64,000 nucleotides of DNA from Siderastrea siderea (lineage: Eukaryota > Cnidaria > Anthozoa > Scleractinia > Rhizangiidae): NCBI GenBank assembly GCA_964030785.1, contig OZ034977.1:33210152-33274151 (forward strand). Reading direction: 5' to 3'. Every line of letters begins with the position of its first letter. Position 1 is the first letter of the stretch. The notes below the pieces were generated by a model. The model did not search any database. It had not been told where the DNA came from and worked only from the letters and a program-made list of their open reading frames with translations. Below are positions 1 through 12,000 of the stretch, in pieces. A program made the translations under genes and the position numbers.

Positions 1-56
1 ATTTAAACCGGTTGGGCCATTGAAACTGGTTGGGTCATTTGAATCGGTTGGGTTAT
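1..56 (+). repeat. 18-bp minisatellite, left edge
   Basis: Three diverged 18-bp units (ATTTGAACCGGTTGG-type) fill the window edge. The array is cut at the TTAA at 57-60, where a 9-kb transposon enters, and resumes at 9059, so this is the left end of the array at 9059-13534. It probably continues outside the window. Confidence 0.85.
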
Positions 57-60
57 TTAA

Positions 61-255
61 GAGCTTCTGGCTGAGAGAGTGGGGCAGGCCCGGAAATAGG
101 GGTCGGCCGATTTCATTCAAATTTGGCACACATAGTTGCTATGAAAAGTTGTGTAACATACCGAAGTTTTAGTTTCCAGGACCTTATATGGGCTGAGTTT
201 TCTTATATCAGCCCCATGTTGGTCTCATGAGGCTTAGTTTTAGCTCAATTTTGGG
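61..255 (+). repeat. Left terminal inverted repeat of the 9-kb transposon
   Basis: Inverted counterpart of 8865-9054. Conservation is highest in the first 50 bp and patchier inward to about 255. The inner limit is approximate because it was judged by eye. Confidence 0.75.
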
Positions 256-1009
256 TTCTTTTCTGTTCCTCGCGTGCAATCTTAGCACTAGTTACAGGAA
301 GTGAAAAGCCGTTTTTTGTTAGTTCAGTCCTTAAGCTTGTTCAAAAATAGTTATATGCTTAACGAAAGTACTTATGCTGTTCATATAACTATTTGAAGTT
401 ATGTCTCTTTCCGCCATATGAAGTGAAACCGTAAATGGGCTAAGGTTAAGTTCTATTATAGCTGATGCCCAGTTTTGAAATCATAAATTTCTAACAGAAC
501 TGTAAAATGCAGTCCTAAGTTAATAACTATCAAGAAGAAAATACTAAGGTTACGCCTTTTTTTACTTTCTAGACATACTCAAAAAGGCTGATGAAGCTAT
601 TTCCGGTTGAATCCTTCTTTTTCTTACACCAACTGGCGTTTTTACAAAACACGCTGGAAATAGGTATAATTACAGCACAAGTGCATTTATTTCGTCCATG
701 GGTTATTGCCAAAGCTGACTAGTTAAACTTTCTTGCAATACGGACGACCTTAAGTTGATTGCGTTACCTCTCTACACTGTAAAGGCGACTTGCATCCGTC
801 CCATCACCGCACTGAAACTGACCATAACAATCCGAGTTTCTAGGCTTGATGTTTCCTTATTTAACACTCTTTTCATCCATTTCCTTGTCCTTCCTGCTGA
901 TATTTACTTTCTTCTCGAACCTTTGCCGCTGATTGCAAAGAACAGGCAACCAGTCTCAGACGATAGGAGACTGGATACAAGTGTTGTACTATAAAGTGCA
1001 AAAACTAGA
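256..1009. other. Transposon 5' region, no gene recognised
   Basis: AT-rich DNA between the left TIR and the 222-bp tandem duplication. The 79-codon frame at 755-994 has no recognisable motif and I do not call it. The stretch may hold the promoter of the transposase-like gene, but no convincing core element was seen. Confidence 0.4.
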
Positions 1010-1450
1010 AAACGGGGCTTCTCTTGTTTTACCAGTTACGTGTTTTGTCGGAAAAGGTCGCTATGACTTTTATTTAAAAAAAAGAAATAGTCCTTATGAT
1101 AAATGTAAATAATTTTGCTATTTTGGAGGACTTGCACAGGTAGCAGAAAATATCCCCTTGTTGTCTGTTTTTGAAATTGAAATTGCACGTGAACATGTCT
1201 CATTAATTTAATTAGGGTATCTAAATTTAGTTAACGGGGCTTCTTTTCTTACCCATTGCGTGTTTTCTACGGAAAAGGCCGCTACGACTTTTTTCTTTAA
1301 AATTAATAGTCTTTATGATGAATGTAAATAATTTTGCTATGTTGGAGGACTTGCACAGGTAGCCGAAAATATCCCCTTGTTGTTTGTTTTTGAAATTGAC
1401 TTGCACTTGAACACGTCTCATTAATTTAATCAAGGCATCTAAATATAGTT
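1010..1450 (+). repeat. Direct tandem duplication, period about 222 bp
   Basis: Two adjacent copies (starting near 1011 and 1233) share AACGGGGCTTCT, the block AATGTAAATAATTTTGCTAT, a GGAGGACTTGCACAGGTAGC block and a CTCATTAATTTAAT end. Divergence looks like roughly 10-15%. The pair sits just upstream of the transposase-like gene, inside the 9-kb element. It could be subterminal transposase-binding or promoter sequence; that role is inference. Confidence 0.8.
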
Positions 1451-2206
1451 TGTCGCTTTTAAGTTTAAGCGAAAAAAATCCAGATTAAGAATACTTCTTA
1501 AGGCAAACTACCTTGCGCCGAAAAGTGGAAGCCATGTCTTCAATCAAATGTACCTTTTGGAAGGATGATGATATTTGTGGTGCAAGAGACAATTCCAAGC
1601 CGTGTGAGCCAGCCGTGAGTCTTCCTTTAATAAGTTTGGACCGAGATGTAACCTACCCACTGGTGAGAGTTGGTGCCGCAGGCAGTAAAACCACAGCATC
1701 GCACAGAGTGCAGCATTTTCCAGAATATAAGCTTATACTTAACCAAGCTGGAAGGTTTGGTGTAGAAAATGATGAGATGAGAAAGATTACAACTTGCCCG
1801 CGTCGTCGCCGAAAATTTACTTGTTGACGAGAGTTAAGTGGCCCTTGCCAACATCCTCTTCATAAAGGTGAAAAGACAAAATTAAAGAAACCCAAGAACG
1901 TAACTGCCGACATTTCAGACAGAATATATCAGGAGACCAGGATTGTTATACCTATTGCATCCCGTAAGTATTCCTGTTCATGCTTGCTTTTATAAGTGAC
2001 CAAATGTTAATTACCGCTCCCTGTATGAAATGAACAACGCGTGGTACGAAATAGAAAAATATTATGTTGAAGTGATGTATTGTCAAACTTATGCTGCTTT
2101 TCTTTTATTTCCTTTTCCTGACAAAGCTATTTGCAAAGATTGCTTTGATCTAAAGATACCTGAACTTCCATTAACTCCCGAAAGTGTAGCTGAGGGTAAC
2201 CCAGAG

Positions 2207-3488
2207 GTAATGTAAATAAACTCCCATCTCATAAAAACTTTGTCTTATTGCATTAACTCGGATTTCGTACAGTGGAAAATGTTCCCCTCTCAATCTTCAA
2301 GCAATCTATTCCCAGACGACGTAAACTAAACAATTAGATACATTCGTCGTTTCATATTGGTGAAAACAAAATTAGAAGTTGAAAATACTTTTCCAGCTGC
2401 GCGCGCAGTTAGTACCGTTGCGTGACAGTGCGAAGCCCGGTGTTTTCGATAGCTTCGTGGAAAGTTGAGTCTATTCTCAGACAAAAGTGACAATGTACAA
2501 ATATAATGATAAATAAATGTATACCTGGGAATTAAGATCTCTTACCATTTGTAGATTAAGGACTGGAATGAATTGCTGAATTGCCTTACCCACCCCCCAC
2601 CCCTCCCCATGCGCTACCTGGAAGACGTAACTGTTGAACATATTGAAGTAAAAAGAAAAAAATGATTGGATGAAAAGTGAAATCTAAAAAAATTTTGAAA
2701 TGCTGAGATGGCACCGATGTGTTCCTCGAAAAGTAACGTATTTATTGATTAAGCGCTGGTATAAATTAACGTATGGAAATAAGACAGAACGGAATCCCCC
2801 CCACCCCCCAGCACACAACACACACACGCACACAAAGCACTAACACACACAGAGTACCATCCCTTCCCTAGTTGTATACCACATGCCCCTTTTACCATCT
2901 TCATTTCACCCCAGGCGGGTACTCCGGATTTCGGGGATGATCAAATAGGGGCAAAAATCAAAACGTCCCTGGACCATAAATTAACCCCCAAAAATCCCAT
3001 GCCGAATTTCCGAGCCTTAAAAATTTCCAGAAAGGATTAAATGATATAACACGAATTGTATAACCGGTTTTATGAAACAGATGCAATGTAAGGCGGCACC
3101 ATTAAAACAACCGCAAAATAAGTTAAGTCGTATTTTTATTTTAATAACCGCAGAACTACACGGCCAGGACACGCGGGCACTATTACGAAACTTCAGATTG
3201 TTTTGAATGCCCAAAACAATCCCTACTTAAATCAAGCCACCTAAAAAAATAGTTGCCAAATTTTCCTACCAAAGAATTCCTTCGATCATCCCCGACACTT
3301 GAAATCGGGAGTACCCCCCCCCCCCCTCACTCACCCCCTGGGTATTTCACAATCTTTAGATCTTTTAATACCTTAATAGCCAGTGGATGTCTCCGTACCG
3401 CAATACTAATTCGTTAAAGTATTTTGATATTTCGCCATTCCGCTAGGTTAATTTTAGTTATCTCGTTATTATTTATTTTCCGTTACAG
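2207..3488 (+). other. Second intron of the transposase-like gene
   Basis: Bounded by GT at 2207 and the TTACAG acceptor ending at 3488, and phase-compatible on both sides. It contains a CA-rich simple stretch near 2815-2850 and a 434-bp TIR element at 2910-3343. No other coding motif was seen. Confidence 0.65.
2910..3343. mobile_element. 434-bp TIR element in the intron, 7-bp target duplication
   Basis: Ends are inverted (CCCAGGCGGGTACTCC at the left; GTACTCC and a CCCAGG-type end at the right when complemented) and include a long C run near 3314-3326. Flanking ATTTCAC occurs at 2903-2909 and 3344-3350; with one mismatch it extends to 8 bp, as expected for hAT-type insertion. It has no coding capacity. 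Confidence 0.65.
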
Positions 3489-4701
3489 GAAAGCCAAGTT
3501 TCAATGAGCGAGGATCAAGAGGTTTTTCTGGATAAATCATTGATGTCAAATACACACTGTTCGTCGCTGCTGGATGCTTCACTAGCCTCATCTCTGGAAA
3601 CAAGCATTGACGGCAGTCTATATATTAACGAGGTTGAAGAACTAAGGAAAAAACGTGAGCTGCTTAGTGATGCCTTCGTTAAAATTTCAGATGGCAGGAT
3701 AAGTCCAATTCAGAGTACTTCGAGATCACCGTGGTCTGAGCTAGGAGAGCGTCAGTAGGGTTATTATGTACGTAAGGCTAGAGAGGTTATTGATGCAACT
3801 TTGAAGTGTCTTGCACCAGGAAATGAAGCCGATGTGTGGTTTTCCACCGTGCACTCAATGCCGTTTGTCCAATCAAAGCGGGCTGATGTCACAAAAAGGC
3901 TAGTGGAGGCTTACAAGTTAGCTGATAATAGACATACTCGCTTGCAGATACTGTCGTTGTTTGTCAATGCCTTCAGCAAAAGCCAGTTGCAGGAAATGAT
4001 CCCAGGTATTTCAAAGCGGCAGACTGATGAAGCGCGCAAACATGCCGACTTAAGAGGACCAGGAAGACCCCACAGTCCTCCAGAAATCCGTAGAATGTGA
4101 CTTGACACAACAAAAAGTGATCACTTTTGAATTCATTTCCTCGTCCGCCCTTTTACATGACGTGTCGTATGGTACAAAATCATTGAAGCTGGATAGCGGA
4201 GAGACACTCCTCATACCAGCGGCAATACGAACTCTGATTCCATCTCGTACCGTCAGGCAATACCAAAGTTACTGTGAAAGCGTTGAATTTGAGCCGTACA
4301 GTGAACGAACCCTCTTCCGCCTGTTGGAGGCATGCTCTGCATCAAAACAGGTCTCTTTACAGGGACTTGACTACATTGCAACAGAAGGAGCTGAAGCATT
4401 TGAGAAATTGAAATCTGTTGTGAACTTACTGCAAGAAAATGGGGTTGATTTCAGCTGCGCAAATACAGTTGCACAGGATTTAAAGGCTGGCAAAAGCTAT
4501 CTCAAGACCGACTACAAGACCCACATAAGCAGCGAGGAAAGATGCAAAGATCCCTGTACCATGTTTTCGCCATGAACATGAAGTTTCCTGTAAGGAATGC
4601 TTCAGGCTTGCATGCACATGTGATGAAATTAACAGCAAGTTAGCCGACGAGAATGTTCCCCTGACAGAGAAACAGAGGGCAAGGTTGCAGTATGACAGTA
4701 A

Positions 4702-5164
4702 AGGCTGGTTTTCACTAGCGACGGAGTCCATGGGAGTCGGAGTTGTAATGAGAAGCGTAAAGCGTTACGATCTAGTGAAAATCAAACAACGGAGTCGTAA
4801 GCAGAATTTCCTTTTGCGCTTACGCTTCCGTCGCTTACGATCTAGTGAAAACCAGTTTGTTGGAGTCGTAAGCAGAAGTGGAAGAACTAAACCAATCATA
4901 AAGCGTGGGAACGAGCACCGTGATTGGTTTATCCTTCCGCTTCTGCTTCCGACTCCGACAATATGCTTTTCACTAGATCGTAAGCGACGGAATCGTAAGC
5001 GGAGTCGGAAGAAAATGGAAATGTTCTGATTCTTCCGACTCCGATTCCGTCGAGCTTATGACTCCGCTTACGACTCCGATGTTTGATTTTCACCAGGTCA
5101 TAAGCGCTCTTACGACTCCACTTACGACTCCAACTCCGAGTCTGTCGCTAGTGAAAACCAGCCT
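4702..5164. mobile_element. 463-bp palindromic MITE with TAA target site, inside an exon
   Basis: Perfect terminal inverted repeats, AGGCTGGTTTTCACTAGCGA at the left, are flanked by TAA at 4699-4701 and 5165-5167. A 3-bp TAA target suggests a PIF/Harbinger-type element. The interior is a series of inverted blocks (CGCTTACGATCTAGTGAAAA and complements) able to fold extensively. Removing the element and one TAA rejoins the host frame as DSNQATNAIHLW, so it inserted into a formerly continuous exon. Confidence 0.8.
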
Positions 5165-6865
5165 TAATCAAGCTACCAATGCCATTCATTTATGGTAGGC
5201 CCATCTTCGTCGTACCATTATGCAAGAGAAGGCCAAACAAGACATCCTTGTTAATCTTGATAGAGCAAGTACTTTGATAATCATGGACTGGGCCATGAAG
5301 TTTCAGGCCATCAAATTTTCTGAAAGAATGGATGACTTCTTTGGTGAACGTGGCTGAAGCTGGCACGTGACATGTGTCATTAAGACAGGAGAAGATGACA
5401 AACTTGAGGTGGAAACGTTTGTCCACCTCTTTGACTCGTGTCTACAGGACTGGTTCAGTATCGCATCAATTGTAGGGCACACAATCAGTATGATCAAGAT
5501 GGAAGACCGGCACATCGCGACAGTTTATTTACGTTCTGATAACGCGGGATGTTACCACAACACCGAACTCATTTTGAGTCTCAAAGCCATGGGAGACAGA
5601 CAAGACGTTGTGTTTAGTCGTTACGACTTTTCTGATCCGCAATCAGGAGAGGATGTCTGTGACAGAAGAATTGCATCCATGAAAACGCACATCCGGCATT
5701 GGGTCAATGAGGTTCATGATGTGACCACTGCTGGGGAGATGAGAATTGCACTAGAATCCCACGGAGGAGTGCGAGGATGCCGCTTTACTGTGGTTGAAAA
5801 CAACAAAGAAAACCTCAATGCAGAAGTAAGCAGAATCCCGGGAATCAGCTTTCTGAACAACTTCCAGTTGAATGAAACTGGCGTCCGCGCGTGGAAAGCT
5901 TACCAAGTTGGGAAGGGGAAATATTATCCATATTCGTCGGTGATTACGAAAGCCCAAAGAAACACTGAAATTAAAGTTCTTGTTCCTTTTTCCTCACGAT
6001 CTGGATGTCCTGGTACAGTAGCTGCCGCTTCCCTTGATTCACCCGGCCTGTTTTCTTGTTTGGAGGAAGATTGCGTTAAAATGTTTTCTACTTACGAAGA
6101 CCTTCAGCATCATTTAGATACCGAGTGTCACATTTTCATGGAAGAGCAAGACACAGCATACGACATAATTAAGAAGAAGTGGGCCAGCATCTTATCGAGT
6201 GTCAGCTTACCAAAACAAGGTTCTTTGTCGCAAATGAAAACATCCTGTGAATCTGTTGTAAGAAACCAACCCACATTTGAAGGTTGGGTTCTTAAAACCG
6301 TCCAAAAGTCAACCAGGATGTCTGAGAACGTCAGGACCTATCTAATCAAAAAGTTCAATGATGGGGCACAGAAAGGTAACAAAGCTGATGCAAGGCAAGT
6401 AGAACATGAAATGAAACATGCGCAGACTTCAACTGGTGGTCTACTATTCCAGCCACATGAATGGCGTACCTCCAAGCAGATTGCCAGCTTTTTCTACATT
6501 CTTTCAATGTCTCCGCGCGCAAACAGTGTATAAGGAGGCACCGAAAGCTCTGACAGTGAGGACGAAGAGCCAATCAACCAGGACAAACCTTTACAAGCTT
6601 TGCAGCTGATAGTAGAAACCCAGCTGAAGGCAGATCACCCAATCTTGTTTCAGGGACATAACTTCTGTCAGCTAACTGAACAGGGGAATCTCGGAAAGCT
6701 CCAGCTCGATGTATTAAAGAAAGCTTGTTCAGAGTTTCAGGTGGAAATTATTGGAGCAAAAACAAAGAAGGATACGTTTGCTGCCGCTCTACACAGATAC
6801 ATCGTAACCCACCGTTAAAAGAGCTGTAAATTCTGTAACTGTGTAAAAACTTCCGGGACTCAGCT

Positions 6866-7860
6866 GCCTTAACAACTTCCAGTTGAATGAAAATGGCATC
6901 CGCGCGTGGAAAGCTTACCATATTCCTTGGTGATTACGAAAGCCCAAAGAAACACTGAAATTAAAGTTATTGTTACTTTTCCTTCACGGTCTAGATGTCC
7001 TGGTGCAGTGGTTGCCCGCTTCCCTGGATTCATTCAGCCTGTCTCTTGTTTGGAGGAAGATTGCATTAACCCTATTCTGCCTGGGGGGGGGAGGGGAGGG
7101 CACATTGTGCCCCCGCTGACTTTTACGAATTATAACTTGTAAACGGCTAGACGAATAATCACCAAAATCTCGTGACTTTTCCTAAAATTTACAAGAGAAA
7201 ATTTTCCTGTGTCAATGACGTGTCTGTGATGATTGACGTTTCCGTAGCAACCGTCTTCTCAGAAGTGTATTTTGACTATTTTCTGTCTTTTTTCTGTCTT
7301 TTTTCAGGTTTTCCCCTTTCGTTTGCAAGAAGAAGATAAGTTTTTACTTTTGGGTGCTTGTTTTGACTAAGTATGTTTCTTAGATCAAAATCATATCTTT
7401 TCTGGTGACGTCATTGTCAGCTGTGTGACTGCAGGTTTGGGATTCAAGATGGCGGCCTCAAATTCAAAATGGCGGCTTTGTGACGTTATTGTGACGTCAC
7501 GACACGTCATAATTGACACGTCTAAGCCCAATCTGTTAAGCTAATGACGTGCTACAAACGTGCCAAGTTTCATCGCAAGGGCTTTAATACTTTTCGAGAT
7601 CTATAGGTGGGCACTTTGTGCCGCCCCCCCCGGCTCAGAAACTCAAAAAAAGCCCAGGAAGAATGGAGTTAAGATTTCTCCTACTAATACGAAGAACTTT
7701 TGGATATCAGCACCTTTTGGATACCAAATGTCACATTTTCAAGGAAGAGCAAGACACAGCATACAACATAATTAAGAAGAAGCGGGCCAGCATCTTATCG
7801 AGTGTCAGCTCACCAAAACAAGGTTCTTTGTTGTTAACTTTCGGCTCGATGCATAAAAGA
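6866..7860 (+). pseudogene. Rearranged partial second copy of the transposase-like gene
   Basis: 6866-7069 matches 5846-6080 (the NNFQLNE to SCLEEDC region). The match resumes at about 7673-7829, corresponding to 6081-6229 (CHIF, EEQDTAY, IIKKKWASILSSVS), and a short stretch near 7840 resembles 6703-6725. The gap is the 599-bp element at 7070-7668; a further internal deletion removes the equivalent of about 6230-6700. It has no intact frame and is a fragment duplicated next to its parent. Confidence 0.75.
7070..7668. mobile_element. 599-bp TIR element with TTAA target, piggyBac-like ends
   Basis: Flanked by TTAA at 7066-7069 and 7669-7672. The termini are imperfect inverted repeats (CCCTATTCTGCCTGGG at the left against CTCCATTCTTCCTGGG at the right). 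Subterminal blocks GGCACATTGTGCC and GGCACTTTGTGCC are themselves palindromic next to G and C runs. It is non-coding. A TTAA target with a CCCT start fits a piggyBac-type non-autonomous element. Confidence 0.7.
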
Positions 7861-8864
7861 AAGCGACCTTATCATCAGTTCTTAATCCACAAAAAGTAAC
7901 AGAAAAAGGAAAGAAAAACAGAAAGAAAAGGAAAGTAAGAAGCAATCGTGCAACTGATAGCCAAGACTTGCACTTGAAATTAAATCCACTGCGTACCTGA
8001 GGTTCTTCACTGCTCCCTTCAACATAGCTGCCTGGCAACAGCGCGGTTGCAGATCATTTTTTCTTGGACGATTTCGGCAGGTATTTCTTTTAAGGTATGT
8101 CTGCCAACAAGAATTGACATTACCCTTGGACGTGCAACCAAACTTATACCCCAGTGCAGGGACGGGGGTGAGGTTGGGTAGATTTGCCCCCACCCCTCCT
8201 CCCCCTGAGGGGTATGTCGTTTAAAGATTTTACTTTTAGATAGCCCACGATGTGCTTTATAAGATTAGGTTGATATGGGTTGTGGCGCTGCTTGGGAGCT
8301 GCGTCATTATCCAGAATGACGACCATGGTGACCGCCGTATTGGATTTTATTCACAATTACATTTTGTCGAAAAAGTGCGGAAATTAACAATTTCCTAAGC
8401 CATTCTTGTGATGCGATTAAACAGTTTGCTGCTTTTTGGCAGCAATTTACTTTTTTGTCACCAAAAAAGGTGAAAACACAAACTTTTCATTTAAAAAATG
8501 GCTTGACGGGAGGTGGCTCCATCGCTATCTTCAGTGGATATCTACAAAGTGAAAACAGCCAAACCCTTAGTATTTTCTTCTTGTTAGTTATTAAGTTAGG
8601 GTTGAACTTTACAGTACTCTTAGAATTTTATGGTTTCGACACTGGGCATAAAAAATAATGCGAACTTAAAGTTAGGCCATTTCCGGTTTCTCTTTATAGG
8701 CCTGAAAGAGACAGCATTTCAGACTAATGCCGTGGGAAGCAAGCATATTCCCCTGAGCCATATTCTTTTTGTTCAATAAGCTTAAGGATCAGGCTAATAG
8801 AAAATGACAATTTATTTCCCTCAAACTTTTTCCAACAATGGGAATGAAGATTTAAGAACTGCTA
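7861..8864. other. Transposon 3' region, no gene recognised
   Basis: Contains A-rich and C-rich low-complexity patches (about 7895-7940 and 8190-8210). No coding motif, splice-consistent exon or clear nested element was found. It probably includes the 3' untranslated region of the element's gene or of its second copy. Confidence 0.4.
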
Positions 8865-9054
8865 AAAATAGAAAAAAATCAATCTCACGGAGGGGCCCAA
8901 AGAGCATATCTCTGGAACTCAGCCCAAATAAGGTCAATGAAGCTAAAACTTTGGCATGTTACACAACTTTTAGTATCAACTTTGTGACTTAAATTAGAGG
9001 CAAATCAGCTGACCTCTATTTCCGGGCCTGCCCCACTCTCTCAGGCACAAGCTC
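8865..9054 (-). repeat. Right terminal inverted repeat of the 9-kb transposon
   Basis: Inverted match to 61-255. The outer 50 bp are nearly identical, and inner matching blocks include a complemented AAAAGTTGTGTAACAT. It ends at the TTAA at 9055-9058. Confidence 0.75.
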
Positions 9055-9058
9055 TTAA

Positions 9059-12000
9059 ACTGGTTCGCAAATTTTATATGGTTGGGCATTTGAACCGGTT
9101 GACCCATTTGATATGGTTGGGCCGTTTGAACTGGTTGGGCCATTTAAACCCGTTGGGTCAATTGATATCGGTGGGCCATTTGAACTGGTTGGGTCATTTG
9201 ATATATTTGGGCCATTTGATCCGGTTGGCTCGTTTGATCTGCTTGGATCATTTGATCTGGTTGGCTTATTAGACATGGTTGGCTTGTTTAAGCCGGTTGG
9301 CTCATTTGATATGGTTGGGCCATTTGAACCAGTTGAGACATTTGATATGGTTGGGCCATTTGAGCCGGTTGGCTCATATGATATGGTTGGGCCATTAGAA
9401 CCTGTTGAGTTATTGATATGGTTGGGCCATTTGAACTGCTTGGGTAATTTGAACCTGTTGGGTCCTTTGATATGGTTGGGTCATTTGATCTGGTTGGCTT
9501 ATTTGATCTGATTGGCTTATTTGAGCCGGTTGGCTCATTTGATATGGTTGGGCCATTTATACTGGTTGGGTCATTTGAACCTGTTGGTTCATTTGAACTG
9601 GTTGGGTCATTTGAACCGGTTGGCTCATTTGGATATGGTTGGGCCATTTGAAATGGTTGGGTCATTTGATCTGGTTGGGTCATTTGATATGGTTGGGCCA
9701 TTTGAAATGGTTGGGTCATTTGATCTGGTTGGGTCATTTAATATGGTTGGGCCATTTGAATCTGGTTGGCTCATTTGATACGGTTGGGTCATTTGAAATG
9801 CTTGGGTCATTTGATATGGTTAGCTTATTTGACATGATTGGCTTATTTGAACCGGTTGGCTCATTTGATATACTTGGGCCATTTGAACCAGTTGAGTCAT
9901 TTGATATGGTTGGGCCATTTGAACTGATTCGGTCAATTGAACCTGCTGGGTCAGTTGATATGGTTGGGCCATTTGACCTGGTTGGGTCATTTGATATGGT
10001 TGGGCCATTTAAACAGGTTGGGAAATTTAAACTGGTTGGGTCATTTAAACCGGTTTTGTCATCTAAACCGGTTCGCTCAGTTGATATGGTTGGGTCAATT
10101 AAACAGGTTTGCTCATTTCATATGGTTGGGGCATTTGAACCGGTTGGGTGATTTGATATGGTTGGGCCATTTGAACCAGTTGAGTCATTTGATATGGTTG
10201 GGCCATTTGAACTGATTGGGTCAATTGAACCTGCTGGGTCAGTTGATATGGTTGGGTCATTTGATATGGTTGGGCCATTTAAACAGGTTGGGAAATTTAA
10301 ACTGGTTGGGTCATTTAAACCGGTTTTGTCATCTAAACCGGTTCGCTCAGTTGATATGGTTGGGTCAATTAAACAGGTTTGCTCATTTCATATGGTTGGG
10401 GCATTTGAACCGGTTGGGTGATTTGATATGGTTGGGCCATTTGAACCAGTTGAGTCATTTGATATGGTTGGGCCATTTGAACTGGTTGGGTCATTTGATA
10501 TGGTTGGGCCACTTGAACCGGTTCCCTCATTTGATCTGGTTGGATCATTTGAACCGGTTGGGTCATTTGATATGGTTGGGCCATTTGAACCAGTTGGCTC
10601 ACTTGATATGATTGAACCACTTGAACCGGTTGGGTCATTTGCTATGGTTTGGCCATTTAATCCGGTTTGCTCATTTGATATGGTTGGGTCATTTGAACGA
10701 GTTGGGTCATTTGATCTGGTTGGGCCATTTAAAGAGGATGGGTCATTTGATTTGGTTGGGCCATCTGAACCGGTTGGCTCTTTTGATATGGTTGGGTCAT
10801 TTGATCTGGTTGGCTTATTAGACATGGTTGGCTTGTTTAAGCCGGTTGGCTCATTTGATATGGTTGGGCCATTTGAACCAGTTGAGACATTTGATATGGT
10901 TGGGCCATTTGAACCGGTTGGGTCATTTGATATGGTTGAACCATTTGAGGCAGTTGGCTCACTTGATATGATTGGTCCATTTGAACCGGTTGGGTCATTT
11001 GATGTGGCTGGGCCATTTGAACTGATTGGGTAATTTGAACCGGTTGGGTCATTTGATATGGTTGGGCCATTTGAACCAGTTGAGTCGTTTGATATGGTTG
11101 GGCCATTTGAACTGGTTGGGTCATTTGATATGGTTGGGCCATTTGAACAGGTCCCTCATTTGATATGGTTGGGCCATTTGAACTGATTGGGTCATTTGAT
11201 ATGGTTGGGCCATTTGAACCACTTGGCTCACTTGATATGATTGAACCACTTTAACCGGTTGGGGTCATTTGATATGGTTTGGCCATTTAATCCGGTTTGC
11301 TCATTTGATATGGTTGGGCCATTTGAACCAGTTGGGTCATTTGATCGGGTTGGGCCATTTAAACCCTTTGGGCCATTTGAAGAGGTTGGGTCATTTGATT
11401 TGGTTGGGCCATTTCATCTGGTTGGCTTATTAGACATGGTTGGCTTGTTTGAGCCGGCTGGCTCATTTGATATGGTTGGGCCATTTGAACCAGTAGAGAC
11501 ATTTGATATGGTTGGGCCATTTGAACTGATTGGGTCATTTGATATGGTTGGGCCATTTGAACCGGTTGGCTTAATTGATCTGGTTGCATCATTTGAACCG
11601 GTTGGGTCATTTGATATGGTTGGAGGCATTTGAAGCAGTTGGCTCACTTGATATTATTGGTCCATTTGAACCGGTTGGGTCATTTGATGTGACTGGGCCG
11701 TTTGAACTGATTGGGTAATTAGAACCGGTTGGGTCATTTGATATGGTTGGGCCATTTGAACCGTTTGGGCCATTTGATCTGGTTGGGTCATTTGATATGG
11801 TTTGGCCATTTGAAACAGTTGGCTCATTTGATATGGTTGGGCCATTTAAACCGGTTGGGCCATTTGAATTGGTCGGGCATTTGAACCGGTTGGGGCATTT
11901 AAACCCGCTCGCTAATATGATATGGTTGGGCCATTTGAACCGGTTGGGTCATTTGATGTGACTGGGCCGTTTGAACTGATTGGGTAATTAGAACCGGTTG

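Larger units (their letters stand above)
1534..6818 (+). pseudogene. Transposase-like gene of the 9-kb element, three exons, broken
   Basis: Inferred exons are 1534-1963 (donor GTAAGT), 2127-2206 (donor GTAATG) and 3489-6818 (acceptor TTACAG). The exon 1/2 junction restores a Pro-Ile-Cys-x-x-Cys motif (PICKDC) and exon 2/3 joins in phase 0. Exon 1 has a Cys/His cluster (TTCP...PCQHPLHKG), probably zinc-binding. Exon 3 holds a CRHEHEVSCKEC cluster, an NLDRASTLIIMDWAMKF stretch, the core LRSDNAGCYHN (about 5531-5563) and YDFSDPQSGEDVCDR, then a C2H2-like CLEEDC...H...H finger (about 6055-6130) and a C-terminal SAP-like segment (about 6700-6810). Asp in SDN and in DVCD are candidate DDE-type acidic residues. 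I recognise the pattern from cnidarian transposon proteins but cannot name the superfamily. In-frame stops occur near 1825, 3756, 4098, 5199, 5354 and 6531, a frame change occurs near 4550, and a 463-bp element interrupts it at 4702-5164. Start chosen at the ATG at 1534, the first in frame. Confidence 0.75.
61..9054 (+). mobile_element. 9.0-kb DNA transposon with long TIRs and TTAA target site
   Basis: The two ends are inverted copies. Starting GAGCTT and continuing CTGAGAGAGTGGGGCAGG, the outer 45-50 bp match at roughly 90%. Weaker inverted similarity continues for nearly 200 bp, with shared blocks such as AAAAGTTGTGTAACAT and a GGGCTGAG block. Both ends abut TTAA (57-60 and 9055-9058), and 18-bp minisatellite lies directly outside each, so the whole block is one insertion. 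TTAA targets are typical of the piggyBac and Kolobok superfamilies; the ends do not start with the usual piggyBac CCC, and I do not assign a superfamily. The cargo is one rightward spliced transposase-like gene (1534-6818), a rearranged partial second copy of it (6866-7860), and three smaller nested elements. Stops in the gene suggest this copy is dead. Confidence 0.85.

Noticed and set aside
1227..1433. Leftward 68-codon frame
   Set aside because: Lies inside the 222-bp tandem duplication, has no motif and is not preserved in the other repeat copy.
61..9054. Assigning the 9-kb element to piggyBac from its TTAA target
   Set aside because: TTAA is shared with Kolobok, the termini lack the CCC start, and the protein motifs do not match what I know of piggyBac transposases.
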